The notes under the pieces are model-generated. The model worked only from the letters and a program-made list of their open reading frames with translations. It did no database searches and was not told where the DNA came from. The translations under genes and the position numbers were made by a program. From Strigamia acuminata (lineage: Eukaryota > Arthropoda > Chilopoda > Geophilomorpha > Linotaeniidae), in contig OX442314.1 of NCBI GenBank assembly GCA_949358305.1, positions 31,729,118 through 31,793,117 of the forward strand: a stretch of DNA of 64,000 bases. The letters run 5' to 3'. Positions 23,481 through 35,507 of the stretch are shown here, in pieces (the stretch's first letter is position 1; every line of letters starts with the position of its first letter).

Positions 23481-26400
23481 CCAACTCCTGACTCGTGGGG
23501 GTTTCCACGCTATCAGTCACTTTGTCCAACATCGTTTCACTGCTCCCACGCGCCCGGAGATGGTTGACATGTCTCACCACAGTCTTTTGCGTCGTTATAT
23601 CTCTAATAACGTACACTAATTTGCCTCTCCTTTCCAGGATCACTCCCGCAGCCCACGGTGGTTTTACTTCGGGAAATGATTTATACCATACCGCCGTCCC
23701 CACGTTTAGCTGGCGAAACGCTGGAACCGATGATGGATTCACTTGTCGGTTTGGCCTTGGTCGTATCAAATCAAGGTGCGTATTCAATTCCCTGCCGAGA
23801 AACAAATAGGCTGGGGTTTGGTCTCCTTTACCTTTAAACGATGCGTGTTGTAACAGCATTATCCTTTGAAGTCGGAGTGTCAGATCCCCTTGCGTTATTT
23901 TTGCCAGCTTCTTCTTGATCCAACGGACCGCGCGTTCTGCCTGCCCGTTGGATTGTGGGTGCCATGGGGGTGCGTAGATATGTTCGATCCCGTTCCTAGC
24001 TGTAAAGTCCTTAAATTCCTGTGACGTGAACTGGGTCCCGTTATCGGAAACCAATAAGTGTGGCAGCCCAAACGTCGCAAACACTCCTCTTAGTGCCCCA
24101 ATTGTAGTTGTTGACGTTGCTACAGTCATCGCCCTCGCCTCTATCCAGCTGGAGAACGCATCTATAATTAAAAGAATCATGTAACGTAATATGGGGCCCG
24201 CAAAATCGATGTGTATCCGCGTCCACGGTCCTTCAGCTCGTGGCCAAGCAACTGGTGTTGCATGTGGTGGTAAGGACTTGTTCTGGCCGCACATCACACA
24301 ATCCTTAACAAACTCTACAATTTCTAAGTTCATGCCCGGCCACCACACTAAATGCCGCGCACGCTGCTTCATAATCACGATACCGGGGTGCCCCTCGTGA
24401 AGAAGTTTCAACATTTTTGGCCTTAAGTCCAGTGGCACCACCACTCGCTCGCCCCACAAAATGACCCCACGCAGCAAAGATAGTTCGTCAAATTTCACTT
24501 GGTAAGCTTTTAATACAAGCGACCCCGCCAACAATTGTCTAACGCCCGCCTGTAAGGCTGACACCACCTGCTTTAAGATGACGTCGCTCTGAGTGGCGGC
24601 TGCGATTTGGTCCGCTTGCATCAGATCTTCCTGTGCCAACTCTGTGAGAAAGACTGACGTCTCTTCCACCTCCTGTTGTGGCGGGTCCTGCGGGAACCGG
24701 CTCAAAGTGTCCGCATTCGTGTTTTCTTCTCCTTTCCGGTAACGGAGATCGAAATTATAAGCCGATAAAAGCAGGGACCATCTAAGCAATCTTGGCGAGA
24801 TCACTTCCGGAATTGGTCGGTCTTTACCGAAGATCCCGAGCAGTGGCTTGTGATCTGTATACACGATAAAGTGTCTACCCTGTAAGTACACGTTAAATTT
24901 CTTTACCGCAAATATTATGGCCAAAGCCTCTTTGTCGAGGTGCGAGTAGTTCTGCTCAGCGGCACTCAGCGACCTCGACGCGTAGGCCACCGGCTGTTCG
25001 TTGCCTGCATCATCGGGGTGTGCCAACACGGCTCCCACGCCAAATGGGGACGCGTCGGTCGCCAAAACTAAAACTTTATCCAAACTGTAAAATTGCAGAA
25101 TTGGAGACGTTGTCAAGGCCCCCTTGATCGCCTCAAACGCCATTTGTCTGCGTTCGGTCCACCTCCACTCGGTCTTCAAGCAGAGCAGCTCGTACAATGG
25201 GGCCGCCAATTCCGCTAAGTGTTCTACAAATACAGAATAAAAGTTAATTATCCCAAGAAACGTCCGCAACTCTTTGACATCCTTTGGATTGTCAATTTTC
25301 GTGACCGCCTCTACTCTAGAACAAATTGGCGTGATTCCACTCTTGCTAATTCGGAATCCCAAAAAGTTCAGCATTGGTTTCACCAAGCAACACTTTTCTT
25401 TTGCCAATTTCAGCCCTACTTTAAACAGTCTGCTGAAAATCGTCTTCAAAATAACAAAATGTTCTTCTAAAGACATCGTTGCAATTAAAATGTCATCTAA
25501 ATATATCCAAATTCTCGGTATATCTACTAAAACTGACACCACAATTCTTTGGAATACACCAGCCGATGGCATAGTTCCAAAGGGCAGGCGTGTTACCGCC
25601 ATCAGCCCACGCGACGTGTTTACAGCGGCTATCTCCGCCGACTCCGCCGACAGGGGGACTTGGAGGTAAGCTTGACGTAAATCTAAAGTTGAAAACCAGT
25701 TCGCCCCCCCGATGGACGCCAACAGCTCCGGTATCTTTGGGAGCGGGTATGGGTCGGGTTGCAACACGGGGTTTACTCTACTTCTGTAGTCCCCGCACAG
25801 TCGCACGGAGCCGTCTTTCTTCTGCACGTGGACCAATGGGGTGGCCCATCGCGAAAACTTGATGGGCCTAAACACACCTTGGGCCACCAGCCGGTCAACT
25901 TCTTTATCTACCGCCGCCCGTAATGGCAGCGGCACTGGGCGAGGTCGATAAAAACGCGGGCTCGCATCCCTCTTCAACACTAACTCCACCGGGGTGCCCG
26001 TGTAGGTGCCCAACTCCTCGGAAAATACCTCCGAAAATTGATCTATTACCTCTTGTAAGCGGTCCCAAATATTGCGTGCCTCTGTGTCCATACGCAATAC
26101 TGTATTCTTGTCACCGACCTCGCTCACCATTTTCTCCTTCTTATCTGTAAATACTTTCATCAATGTCGGCCACCCAAATTTATCCACCACATCTCGGCCT
26201 AATAAACTGGGGCCCGTGTTTGCTACTATTACAAATTCCACTTCTTGCACATTACCATTCACAACACATTTCAAAATTATCGCTCCAAGTACCTCAATTG
26301 GCCTACCCTGATAAGCAAATAATTTTACATGGGTCCCCTTAATATCTTGTGGCCCTATTCTATTATTAGCTAACAACACATCACACACTTTCACATTTAA

Positions 26401-27519
26401 TAAACTCCTTTCACTACCGGTATCTAGTAAAAAAGTAAAATTTTCTCCATTTAATGTTACTGGGACCACCACTGGTGGTGAGCGCGTCCCATCTTGCGCC
26501 GCCAGTTGAAACACAGCGAATTCGTCTTCTTCTTCTTCTTGGCGAATTGAATTCACTGGCACGCGCCTTTGACGCCAACTCTCCTCTCCTTCAGCATCCT
26601 TATCTGGTTCATTCATCTCGCATCCACTGAAATTGGCGACACGGCTTGCATCTGGTGGACGCCTCCTGTCGGACGAGGCTTTGGGGTTATATGCCGCGTC
26701 GTAAGGACAGTACCTCACAAAATGCTGCCCCCCGCATCTGTAACACGCAATCGGCGTCCCATCACGACGCCAAGCCAAGCCTCCTCTTCCCCGTCCTTGT
26801 CCAGGTCGCCCACGCCCGTTGCCAATACCGTTTTGCGGTGCATCGCGTCTCGCCGAAAAGCTTCGTCCTCTTCCTCGCGCAACGCCGCCTCTGCCTCCCA
26901 TCGACGTTTGGAGGACCGCTGCTGCAGGTGTAATCACTCCCGCCGGTCTTTCCGTCTCGACTATGGGCAACGCATCATCTATTCCGGTGGCTGTTACCGC
27001 TGCCACTTCGTGGGCCATCGCCAATTTCAACAGGTTGCCCATGGTGATCGGCAACTGAACTAAAATCTGCGTCACCAGCGGTGGGTATTTCACCCCACGG
27101 ATTACCTGGTCGATGACTGCATTGTCAACTTCCGTGCTTGTGGTGAATCCACATCTTTGCGCGAGAATTTTTAAATCATTCACATACTTCTCCACGCCTT
27201 CACCTGGTTTGCGAACTTTGCTACCCAGCCTTTGCCTATTCATGTAAGGAGTCTTTAACGTCTCGAAGTGGGTTTCTATTGCCGCTGTCAACTCCGCCAG
27301 CGGGGTCGCGGTTACCGACTTCGGATACACCAGTCGTTTCAACTTTTCGTACAAGGTCGGGCCAACCGTCGTTAAAAACAAAGGGACCTGCTTCGCTGCC
27401 GTCACATCATTCAATTTCACGAACTGTTCGAACCGCTCGAGCCACGATTCCCAATCGTGCTGGTTAACTCCTGTGAACGGGGGCAACATCCCCAACATCA
27501 CTTGGTTCGCGGCTGTCAT
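23470..27519 (-). CDS. Ty3/gypsy Gag-Pol polyprotein, intact frame
   Basis: A single uninterrupted frame of 1,349 codons beginning with ATG at 27519. Gag occupies roughly residues 1-250, followed by an RG-rich stretch and one zinc knuckle CYRCGGQHFVRYC near residue 259. Next are an aspartic protease with LLDTGSERSLL (about 365), reverse transcriptase with LDLRQAYLQVPL and the YLDD catalytic box (about 560-730), RNase H with ATDASPFG and TDHKPL (about 800-910), and the integrase zinc-binding domain (HEGHPG...CVMCGQNK, about 1045-1090). The integrase DDE core follows (HIDFAGP, VSDNGTQF, HPQSNGQAER, about 1110-1220). Gag and pol share one frame, unlike the other gypsy element at 1-4243. The stop codon lies at the junction with interrupted copia integrase sequence; no 3' LTR follows. 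All catalytic residues I looked for are present. Confidence 0.95.
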   Translation of the reverse strand: MTAANQVMLGMLPPFTGVNQHDWESWLERFEQFVKLNDVTAAKQVPLFLTTVGPTLYEKLKRLVYPKSVTATPLAELTAAIETHFETLKTPYMNRQRLGSKVRKPGEGVEKYVNDLKILAQRCGFTTSTEVDNAVIDQVIRGVKYPPLVTQILVQLPITMGNLLKLAMAHEVAAVTATGIDDALPIVETERPAGVITPAAAVLQTSMGGRGGVARGRGRSFSARRDAPQNGIGNGRGRPGQGRGRGGLAWRRDGTPIACYRCGGQHFVRYCPYDAAYNPKASSDRRRPPDASRVANFSGCEMNEPDKDAEGEESWRQRRVPVNSIRQEEEEDEFAVFQLAAQDGTRSPPVVVPVTLNGENFTFLLDTGSERSLLNVKVCDVLLANNRIGPQDIKGTHVKLFAYQGRPIEVLGAIILKCVVNGNVQEVEFVIVANTGPSLLGRDVVDKFGWPTLMKVFTDKKEKMVSEVGDKNTVLRMDTEARNIWDRLQEVIDQFSEVFSEELGTYTGTPVELVLKRDASPRFYRPRPVPLPLRAAVDKEVDRLVAQGVFRPIKFSRWATPLVHVQKKDGSVRLCGDYRSRVNPVLQPDPYPLPKIPELLASIGGANWFSTLDLRQAYLQVPLSAESAEIAAVNTSRGLMAVTRLPFGTMPSAGVFQRIVVSVLVDIPRIWIYLDDILIATMSLEEHFVILKTIFSRLFKVGLKLAKEKCCLVKPMLNFLGFRISKSGITPICSRVEAVTKIDNPKDVKELRTFLGIINFYSVFVEHLAELAAPLYELLCLKTEWRWTERRQMAFEAIKGALTTSPILQFYSLDKVLVLATDASPFGVGAVLAHPDDAGNEQPVAYASRSLSAAEQNYSHLDKEALAIIFAVKKFNVYLQGRHFIVYTDHKPLLGIFGKDRPIPEVISPRLLRWSLLLSAYNFDLRYRKGEENTNADTLSRFPQDPPQQEVEETSVFLTELAQEDLMQADQIAAATQSDVILKQVVSALQAGVRQLLAGSLVLKAYQVKFDELSLLRGVILWGERVVVPLDLRPKMLKLLHEGHPGIVIMKQRARHLVWWPGMNLEIVEFVKDCVMCGQNKSLPPHATPVAWPRAEGPWTRIHIDFAGPILRYMILLIIDAFSSWIEARAMTVATSTTTIGALRGVFATFGLPHLLVSDNGTQFTSQEFKDFTARNGIEHIYAPPWHPQSNGQAERAVRWIKKKLAKITQGDLTLRLQRIMLLQHASFKGKGDQTPAYLFLGRELNTHLDLIRPRPNRQVNPSSVPAFRQLNVGTAVWYKSFPEVKPPWAAGVILERRGKLVYVIRDITTQKTVVRHVNHLRARGSSETMLDKVTDSVETPTSQELVGR

Positions 27520-28080
27520 TGCGTGATTATAAATGTGGCTGGACTCGAAACTTGTCCCTTTCCGTGGCGACCAATCGAACGCGTCAATTCACGTCTGTCA
27601 GACGTGGAACGTCGCCGAAAAACTCGTAAAAAACAGAGTAAAAAGTTTATTTCTTTCCACACATCAACCCGTACGCCTTCAACTCTTGTGCAGAAACGAC
27701 TTTCTAACTAATTGCACGTCATTTCACCTTAAGTTTTTTGTTGTCCAAACTTTTCTTTATATTCTTGTAATTTCTTTCACTCTTTCAGTGCAGTTAGGGA
27801 GCAGTATCTGTCTTCATCCATGTTAACACCAATGAGTCCTGTATCCCATCGTGGATACCAATTTTATGTATCAATGCCAAAACATAAATAACTTGAGAAT
27901 TTCGAGTGTTCTCGAAATGGATCGAAAAGAAAGAGACATGTCTTTTTGTGTCCGACTCAGGCCGTCGTCTGCTCTATTTTATTCGTCGTTAATGATACAA
28001 TGGTTGTTATGGCACCGTTGTTGCTAGTCAAACTAACAACAACAGTGCCACCTAGTGAGATCAATGTAGTTACATGCTTT
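27520..28080 (-). mobile_element. 5' LTR and leader of the intact gypsy element
   Basis: This stretch lies between the interrupted copia frame (ends about 28082) and the gypsy ATG. A candidate LTR start reads TGTAACTACATTG (or TGTTTAGAAAAGC a few bases earlier); a candidate LTR end lies near 27860, followed by TTGGTATCCACGATGGG, which begins with the TGG expected of a tRNA primer-binding site. I could not assign the tRNA. No second LTR copy exists downstream of the gene. Confidence 0.5.
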
Positions 28081-28081
28081 T

Positions 28082-28770
28082 CTAAACACAACATGTAAGA
28101 ATGTATTTTGCTCTTCCTGAGGATTCCGGCGTAATTCGACCAATGAGATCAGTGGGAAATAATTTCATAATTTTTTTCGTTTGGCATACTGCAATTCTCT
28201 TATGTGGTTTCCTCTTCATCTTGCATTTTACACAGGCTTCACAGACACTTTGAACTTTTTTGATTCCTTTTAACCCTAACACTAATTCTTCTTTCATCAT
28301 TTGTTCAATTGTCTCGTGACTTATGTGTCCAAATCGCTGATGCCATCTTCTGGTCATGTTTTCAGCTTGATTTGCCTCTTCAGTATTTAATGCTCCTCCT
28401 GTTGCTATGAACTTGTTTATTTTTCTTTCCGCCGTCATCAAAGTAATGATGATCTTCTCATTGCTTACTGTAACTTGCCTTTTGCGGAATTCGACGACAA
28501 TATTTTCATCGTCTACTATCTTGGGTACTGACATCAAATATTGCATCCCAGTTCATGAACATGCAATACATCTTTCAATTTTAACTCTTGATTCTGTTCA
28601 TCTTAGTGTCATATTATGTTCCCTTTTCCGATGGCTTTTATTTTTCCATCTTTTTGTTTGCCAATCCAATCTCAATATCGTATTCTTCATATTCGCTTAT
28701 GCTTTCTTTTTCTGTCGTCATGTGACTGGTTGCTCCAGAGTCTATCAGCCATTTTAGCTTGTCGGTGCTC
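28082..28770 (-). pseudogene. copia protease and pre-integrase region (upstream half)
   Basis: At 28630-28765 the frame reads WLIDSGATSHMT, the Ty1/copia aspartic protease site (DSG), followed by a stop. From 28546 to 28082 it reads the GAG-pre-integrase zinc-binding region (RWHQRFGHIS...VCEACVKCKMKR, an H-H-C-C pattern) and the start of integrase (TDLIGRITPESS...AKYILT). The frame is then cut by the gypsy insertion; the remainder continues at 23480. The copy has several stops. Confidence 0.8.
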
Positions 28771-29950
28771 GCTTCTGTTTCTTCGACACAAAATACTGAA
28801 ATTTTGGCGCTTTCATCTTCTTTTGTTGCATTATATTGCTTATTTTTTCGTTTCTTTTTTCGTCTTTTATTTTATCCTTTTCTTCATCTTTTATTTAATA
28901 TTTTTTTTCATCTGTTATTTAATATTTTTTTTCATCTGTTATTTCATCTTTTTTTTATCTGTTATTCCCTTACACCTTCTGGCGTATTCACCTTCGTGTT
29001 CCCATACAGTCGACGCTGCTTCTGTTCTTGATTGCCCTCTTCCTGCTTGTCATTTTTCGTAGTGTCCTCCTCGACCTCTTCCTCGCTGGTTGAATTGTGC
29101 TTTTAGTTTTTTACACTTAGCAGCCACGTTCCCTGCGCAACTGTTCATGAATCATATTCATATCCAAGTTTGTTTTTCCTTCAAGAGTGGGCGTGCGACA
29201 GAACTTTGGCTTCAAAGCTGAAGCGAACGCGGGCTTTGGTTTGCACAACGGTGCTCCTTCCGGGTAATGAAACCTATGGGGTTTCTACGATTTCGTCAGG
29301 CTCCTCAGGAATTGTTGGCAATGGAATATCTCCGCTCATGTGAACGGTTTCACGATTTAGACGGATATCCATACGAATACTCGCGAAATCCCGATTGATT
29401 CTTACGTCTAAATGTGGCGGCGGCTTGGCGAATCCTTCCTTCGGTTTGCGATTGACTGCAATCGCAAACGAGCGTCGACGCTGTGGAGGACTGGTCTTCA
29501 CATAATCTTTTTTAGAAAAGATTTTAACTCTTGATGTGGCTTTGTTGTGGCTTGATATTCTAAGCGATGAATCTATTGATTGAAGTAAACAGCTCTTAAC
29601 AATACTAAAAGTTTCAATGTAATTTTAGCAGTGTTATTCTGCGGTGTTGTTTGTTCAATGTCTGGAGTCATACTGATCCAAAATGAGGATTCTCCTCTCG
29701 TTGACAGGATGTAGCATTTCCTGTAGCTCACATTTTCTTGGTTCTCACTAAATTTATAGGGGCTACATCCTGTGAGTCCTGGATATTGTTGCAATCCTTT
29801 TAGCACTAAATTTCTTTATTACTCCTACTAAATTACACAACTTAAGGATAATCCTTTTAAGTAGTAATTTGGGATTACTACATCATCTGAAAATATTTCC
29901 TTTGGTTGGGGCCAAGGAATAAAAGTTGTTGTTGTCATCTCTTTATTATC
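28771..29950. other. Probable degenerate copia gag and flank; no intact gene
   Basis: Upstream of the copia protease the minus strand shows a lysine/arginine-rich region and QRGRGRGGHYEK, compatible with an eroded gag tail. A tandem run of a TTTCATCTGTTATT-type unit lies at about 28860-28970. A 75-codon proline/arginine-rich frame (29274-29501, minus) is unrecognised. Confidence 0.35.
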
Positions 29951-29954
29951 AGCA

Positions 29955-30956
29955 CCTGGGCACTGGCGGGCACAGTAAAAAAAATACAACTGCCGGTTGT
30001 GCAATGGCGAAGGCAAAGAATTATGCTTGTAACTGTTGTTCGGGCAAGTAAAACCACTTACAAACATGAATCCAGGATCCTAAATTAGGTCCCACACCAA
30101 AAACTAAAATCTAACAAAGTATATTGCGAAAGAAGGCAAAAATTTGGAAATATATAAGGGAAAAAGCGCAAATAAACAAATTTGCAAAGTCGTATCTGCG
30201 TTTGGAGCCACAGATATGGGAAAACCCCGGACAAAAGTTGACAAAATCGATTACAAAAGTGCGTGAAAAATTTAGAAAATGCAGCACAAAAATCCAGCGG
30301 GTGAAAAATCGTCGGAAATCGCTTTGAAATCATCGTAATTCGGCCGCCTCGTGTTCGCGCTAGTGTAAGAATGCCGAAACGCTGTGTTACATTGGGTCAG
30401 CAACAGCTCAATATCAGTTCCACACAGAAAATAGCTTAAATCTCACGTAATGAGCTAAGCAGAAAGGCGCTATTCCGTACAGTTGGTACAGACCAGTAAT
30501 GAGTCTCAATTCTTCCAATATCGCAGATCACACTTTGCAGAGTTGAGCAGAAGTTTGACACGGTTGTGAACAGTTTTGAAGTAGAATCAAGAGTGCGGGA
30601 AGAGTGGGCCAAAACCGTTTGGCTCACTCCAAAATCTGCTCAGTAAAGCTGCGCAGATGACGAGTTGCGTAGAGATCACAGACGGCCGCCTTCGGGTTGT
30701 GTGCAACAATTGAGCCAGGCACGCGCGAGAGGAGGGGATGCACGCCACAGCGTGATTGGTTGACGCTGTTGCTGGGCCAAAACTTGCTGCAAAACACAAT
30801 ACTATTTAGGTAGTATTGTGTCTTGATTTAAACTTGAATAATATATATTTTATTTCAACTTACATTGAAATAGAACATAGGGCAATATTTGTTCTGGTTA
30901 TAATATAAATTGTAAATATGGTGCTTGCTCAAATAGGAATATTTGAGGTCACCACA
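29955..30956 (-). repeat. LTR-like repeat, copy 1 of a family
   Basis: On the minus strand it would start TGTGGTGACC at 30956, the same terminus as copy 2 (37813). Shared blocks with copy 2 include CAGGATCCTA near 30075 and 37030, CGGCCGCCTCGTGTTCG near 30340 and 37412, and GCAGTAAAGCTGCGCA near 30640 and 37590. Its segment 30402-30720 is also closely similar to 43610-43922. It lies just downstream of the envelope-like relic at 31324-32299, where a 3' LTR is expected. Low border approximate. Confidence 0.5.
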
Positions 30957-31323
30957 ATTTATACTTTTAATCCAATTGTTTTAAATCTTATTTTCTTTTG
31001 TCAAATCTCACATCCTACCCTTCTTAAATAGAATTTTAATTTTTTTTTGTTGAGTTATCTGAGTCTGCAAAATCCAGCGTTTTATAGTGCTAACAATATT
31101 TCATAATTTATACAATAAAATTTCAATTATAAGTTCTTATTTTAACTGTAGTTCAGTCCAATATTACTCAAGGCCAATCTTAATTCTACCATTCCCTTAA
31201 TACTAAAATCTTAATAATAAACAAGCGTTTGATACATTATAAGCATTAATTCTATTTATAATTCTCGAAAAGTACTCGAGCAGGTTGGTGTCTCGTCCTT
31301 TGAGGTGGATTCTTTTTCTTGCA

Positions 31324-32299
31324 TTAATTTGTCCACTTCTTTGTAGTAATCTTTTGATTTCTTGGTTTTCTTGGTGAACTCTGTGGTTCCCGAATGTCTG
31401 TTTTCTGCCATCTCCCCCAAACCCAATGTATTCCGACATTAACTACTACGAGAAGGACAAGTCCCACGGCAATTCCTGACAAAATTTTGTTCCTGGGTAA
31501 TCTCTCCTTCCAGTTTTTCGCCTTTAGGTCACTTAATTCTTTCTTTACTCTGCCTAGAGCTACACCATCTTTCACATTCCTATTCTGTTTTAATTCCTGA
31601 ATTAATTTTTGAACCACGGTCGTATTTTTCTTTTGTATTAATTCAACCAACACTGCTTTTTCTGATTCGCTAATGATGTGGATTGGGTGTGGCAACGTAT
31701 CATGAAATGTCTCAGCTGATGATCCCTTAAAATGTGAATTTACATAGAATCCTGTCCCTAACATTTGAAACTGATGGTAAATGTAATGTTCCTGTTCCTG
31801 CCATCAATTTCTGAGTGTTTTTCCTATATCTGAGTGTTTTTCGTATATAATGAGTATTCACAACTCCGATATGGATAACGGAGGACTGCAACGGTGGGAT
31901 TGCAAGTTTGAAACGGACCTTTCTTACAATTAAAAACCACATATTCATCCAAAAGAATGTATGACTGACTGTCCTCTGACACTGCAAGGTGGAGAAAACA
32001 ACAGAAAATCCTGTGCGGTTATCATGTACTAGAATGGTTACAATTCTACAGACATCAAACATTTCGGCCAAAGTTTTTATTGGCAGCGGTAAACTCAGAC
32101 GAAGTCTTCCAACACAAGCAATTGAGATAACTTCTAATCCCTCATAATATTTATAAATGTTTTCCTTTGTGGGTGGTGTAATCAAATGCATTTTTTGAGG
32201 TAATTGACGCTTAACTCCTTCCAACACTTCCATAAAGATCTTTTGTTGAAGAAAATGTGGACTCAATTGCCATTGTGTCAAAAGTTTCAAAGCAACCAC
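31324..32299 (-). pseudogene. Envelope-like (errantivirus/F-type) relic
   Basis: Two overlapping minus-strand frames (32299 to 31727 and 31764 to 31324) together look like the envelope gene carried by insect-type gypsy elements. The first has a conserved block rich in SLPLPIKTL; the second has an alpha-helical stalk-like region and near its end a clear membrane anchor (ILSGIAVGLVLLVVVN) followed by a basic cytoplasmic tail. A frameshift near 31745 separates them, so the gene is broken. In the family this product mediates membrane fusion. The pol gene expected just upstream is absent here. Confidence 0.6.
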
Positions 32300-34495
32300 T
32301 AATCTTTCAATTTCTCGTTAATAGTCGCCTCGAATTGTTTCCAATAAATAAACTTGTGATCTTATCGAGGCTAATTTTTCTAATAATAAAGCATGACTAA
32401 TGGAAAATTTTATCCATATGCAAATTAGGTAATGTAAGCATTTTAGCATAAACATAAATAGGAGACTTTATATAAAATCAAAGTAAATGTTTTTAATTAA
32501 ACACTTAATAAAAAGCAAATACAAATCATTTAACTCAAATGTTAAACCTAAATATTTACAAAGATTAATTTGATCTAAGTAATGAATAATACTTTAAATT
32601 CAAAAGGTTTTCAAAGATGAAGTACATTTGGAAACACTAGAAAATAAACTAAGTTCTTCTAGAAATGCCTGAATTAAAGTAGGCTTAAATCTGAAGAGGA
32701 AGAAGGAGAAAAATCCTAAGTTAAATTATCATAGAAAAAGAATCAAATGTAATGGAATTAGGACTTAGGCCAAGCAATGAAGTTGCTGGCCCAAGTGGGA
32801 GCTGGGTCTGAACTGAGCTCTCTGAGCTCTGCAAACTCTTATATAGTCTCCTATGTCCTTTTCTCGCTACGGTCTTTCTGCCTTTTCGGATTTTTCATAC
32901 GGCTCAGAAGAGGTTGACGGCAAATTTTCCCTTGCGCGCGATGTGGCCAGGATTCTTGCATCGGTAACATGTCGCCTTGCTGCGTTCAAATTGCTGGTTT
33001 CCCTTTGAAGAAATGTGAATCTTGTTTAGGCGTTCTGAATTTTTTTCGACAATGACCTGTCTCTCTTCTTCCTATTTGATCGTTTTTGCCTGTCAAATCG
33101 TTGTGTGCCGTAAAGTCTGCACATTGTTGTACTCTTTTGTACGCACATCTCGTGCGCACAGAGTCACCTGTACTTGTTTGCACGTTGTTGATTTCGGTTC
33201 TCGTAATCCAAAAAGTACGATGTTCATTGTGCTGTGTCCCACTTCGCGAGCGTTCAATTCATTCGATAATTTTTCGGTTTTAAATGTTTAGTGACTTCCG
33301 CCAACGAAAAAGCATTGTACCGTCTTTCTTTTCACTGTTGGGTAAATAATAAATTACACGCGCATTACTCTTTTTGTTGTTACTGTGATGATCCGGTACC
33401 GCTCTCGGTGGGTTCGTGATAGCTAATGAAAGCCAACGAAGAAGAAAAAAAAGAAACTTCTTTTTGGGCACAAAGTGCTTTGGTGTGTTTACTCTGTCAA
33501 AGCAAGCAGCAACTGATACAAACTTAATGTTTTGATTTACAAGGAAAACTAATACTCTGTATAACAAAAGAACAATACAACTAATGACACACATGATATA
33601 ATATACTGTAACTAAAAATAAGGGGTCCCATTTAAAACCCCACTAAAGTTTCTTGGATTTCCACTAAAAAGAAAGAAGAAAAAATGCGTTCTCGTTCCAT
33701 TCTCTGCTCAACTATTGTCTTCCTTAGGTTCATTGGAGACACCTCTCCAATGGGTCTGATCGATGGAAAACCCAGACGTTGATGTAAAAGGGCCCGACCT
33801 CGTCCAACGGGTCTGCTTCGTCCCTCCTGCATCACCCAGACTCTTCGTGGCCATACTATTCCTGGATGAACTGGCATTTCTCCTGGGTTCCTTCTCTCAT
33901 ACCTGAGATTTATTTGTGTTTCTTGTTGACTAGGTTGGCTCTCTTCGGATTTTAATCTGCAACACTTTCTTAACTTTTTCCTCTTTTTGTTGATAATGTA
34001 CTTGCAGCTTCATGATGAACTGCACACACAAATTACTTAGTGATAACAAAAACTTCAAAATCATTAGAGCAATCATCGTGATTCGTGAATTTTTTTTTGT
34101 TGTTGTTGCTCTTTCCCTGGCTCCTGTCCTTTTATAGTATTTTCACAAAATCTCGTATTCTCTCCACTCAGTTCTCATTTCATCATTCTCAACTGTCACT
34201 AGTTCAATTTTTTTTCAATTAGATTCTTATTTTATATACTTAAAAATAATGTGCATATATTATCTCTAAATACTAACAATGTTTTCAAATGATTATCAGA
34301 AATAAAATTTTTAAAATAGGCATCATGCTGACAATTTTCAGAGCAAAGCAATATTAAGCATAGCAATAGAATATTAAGTTTCAATAATTCTTTTTGGAGT
34401 TCTTCTTGAACTCTCCCCTCTTTCAATTGTTATTTCGGGGCTACTCTGTCTTCTATCATTATCAATCTCATCTATCTCCTCTAATCTAGTATTAT
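32300..34495. other. Non-coding spacer with two minus-strand TATA-like sites
   Basis: No recognised gene. Minus-strand TATA-like boxes lie near 32838-32848 (TATATAAGAG) and 34128-34140 (TACTATAAAAGG), each about 100 bases from CT- or GA-rich sequence, as in LTR promoters. The short frames at 33280-33594 and 33632-33877 (minus) show no known motif. Confidence 0.35.
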
Positions 34496-35409
34496 CTAAA
34501 TCAATTTCTCTATTTTACCTTTATTCCTACGCCTCAAGGCCTGATATTTCGCATTCCAATTATTGAATACAATTTTACTAACTATAAAAAGCATAACTAA
34601 TGAAGTTAAAATAATATTTATTATAGACAAAACATGATAGCTAAAATTGTTATGAACGGTGTAACCTAATTCTTCCTCATTCATTCTACTCAGCTCTGTT
34701 CGTATGTGACTCATGGTCACGCCATCACATTTTGTAAAGTTACTCCCCATATCAGTTATTAGTGATTGGATGACAGATGTGTTCGCTTTTAATTTTAACT
34801 CGGATAAAAGCTTTAATTCTGATTCAAGCAAATAATGTGGCCATAACTGGGATAGAAAAATTTTGCTTTTTGGAATCTAAGGAAACAGTTGCATAAAAAA
34901 AGGAAGGCAACTGAAATCCTTCTCCAATGAGTGTGCAAGAAGGTGGCAAGGTCAAGGTACCGACTCCAACAGCAAGTATTTTTATAGTTTTTATACTACC
35001 GTATCCTTCTTTTTGAGAACAACTCACTATGACTTTCTGTTCATATGCAATCACGAGCAATTCCACATTTAAAGTGTTTCATTTTTGAGTATTCACCCTC
35101 TGTATATATCCACAACACTTCTTTATTTAACTTAGAAAAAGTTGGCCAATGTCCTAAAATAACTTTTCTTCCACAACTCTTTGAAATGATATCCATATTC
35201 CCTAAGAACAATGCATATTCACAACTTTTATACGGGTATCTTAGAATAGAACCTTCAGGTGAACACACTTGAAATCGATACTTTTGACATCTTGCCATTG
35301 CATATTTATCTAATAGCATATAGGCCTGATTGTCTGCAGAAACAGCTATAAATTTATAAAGGGTTGAATAGTAAATTGAAAAACCTGTTTTATTATCAAA
35401 AATGGGCAA
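34496..35409 (-). pseudogene. Second envelope-like relic, two frameshifts
   Basis: Three successive minus-strand frames (35409-35041, 35066-34824, 34831-34496) in the correct order. The first has many cysteines (CQKYRFQVCSP, KSCEYALFL, FKCGIARDC), the second GVGTLTLPPSC, and the third a helical segment followed by a membrane anchor (IINIILTSLVMLFIV) and a basic tail. This is the layout of gypsy-type envelope proteins. It differs in sequence from the relic at 31324-32299, so it came from another element. It is broken by two frameshifts. Confidence 0.6.
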
Positions 35410-35507
35410 GGCTAGAATCCTATGAATTTCAAAATGACCTAAGGTGGAGCGAAGTGGAATTTTGACACCTTAGCGTAACCTATTAAAAGTGGCGATGGCA
35501 TAAACTG

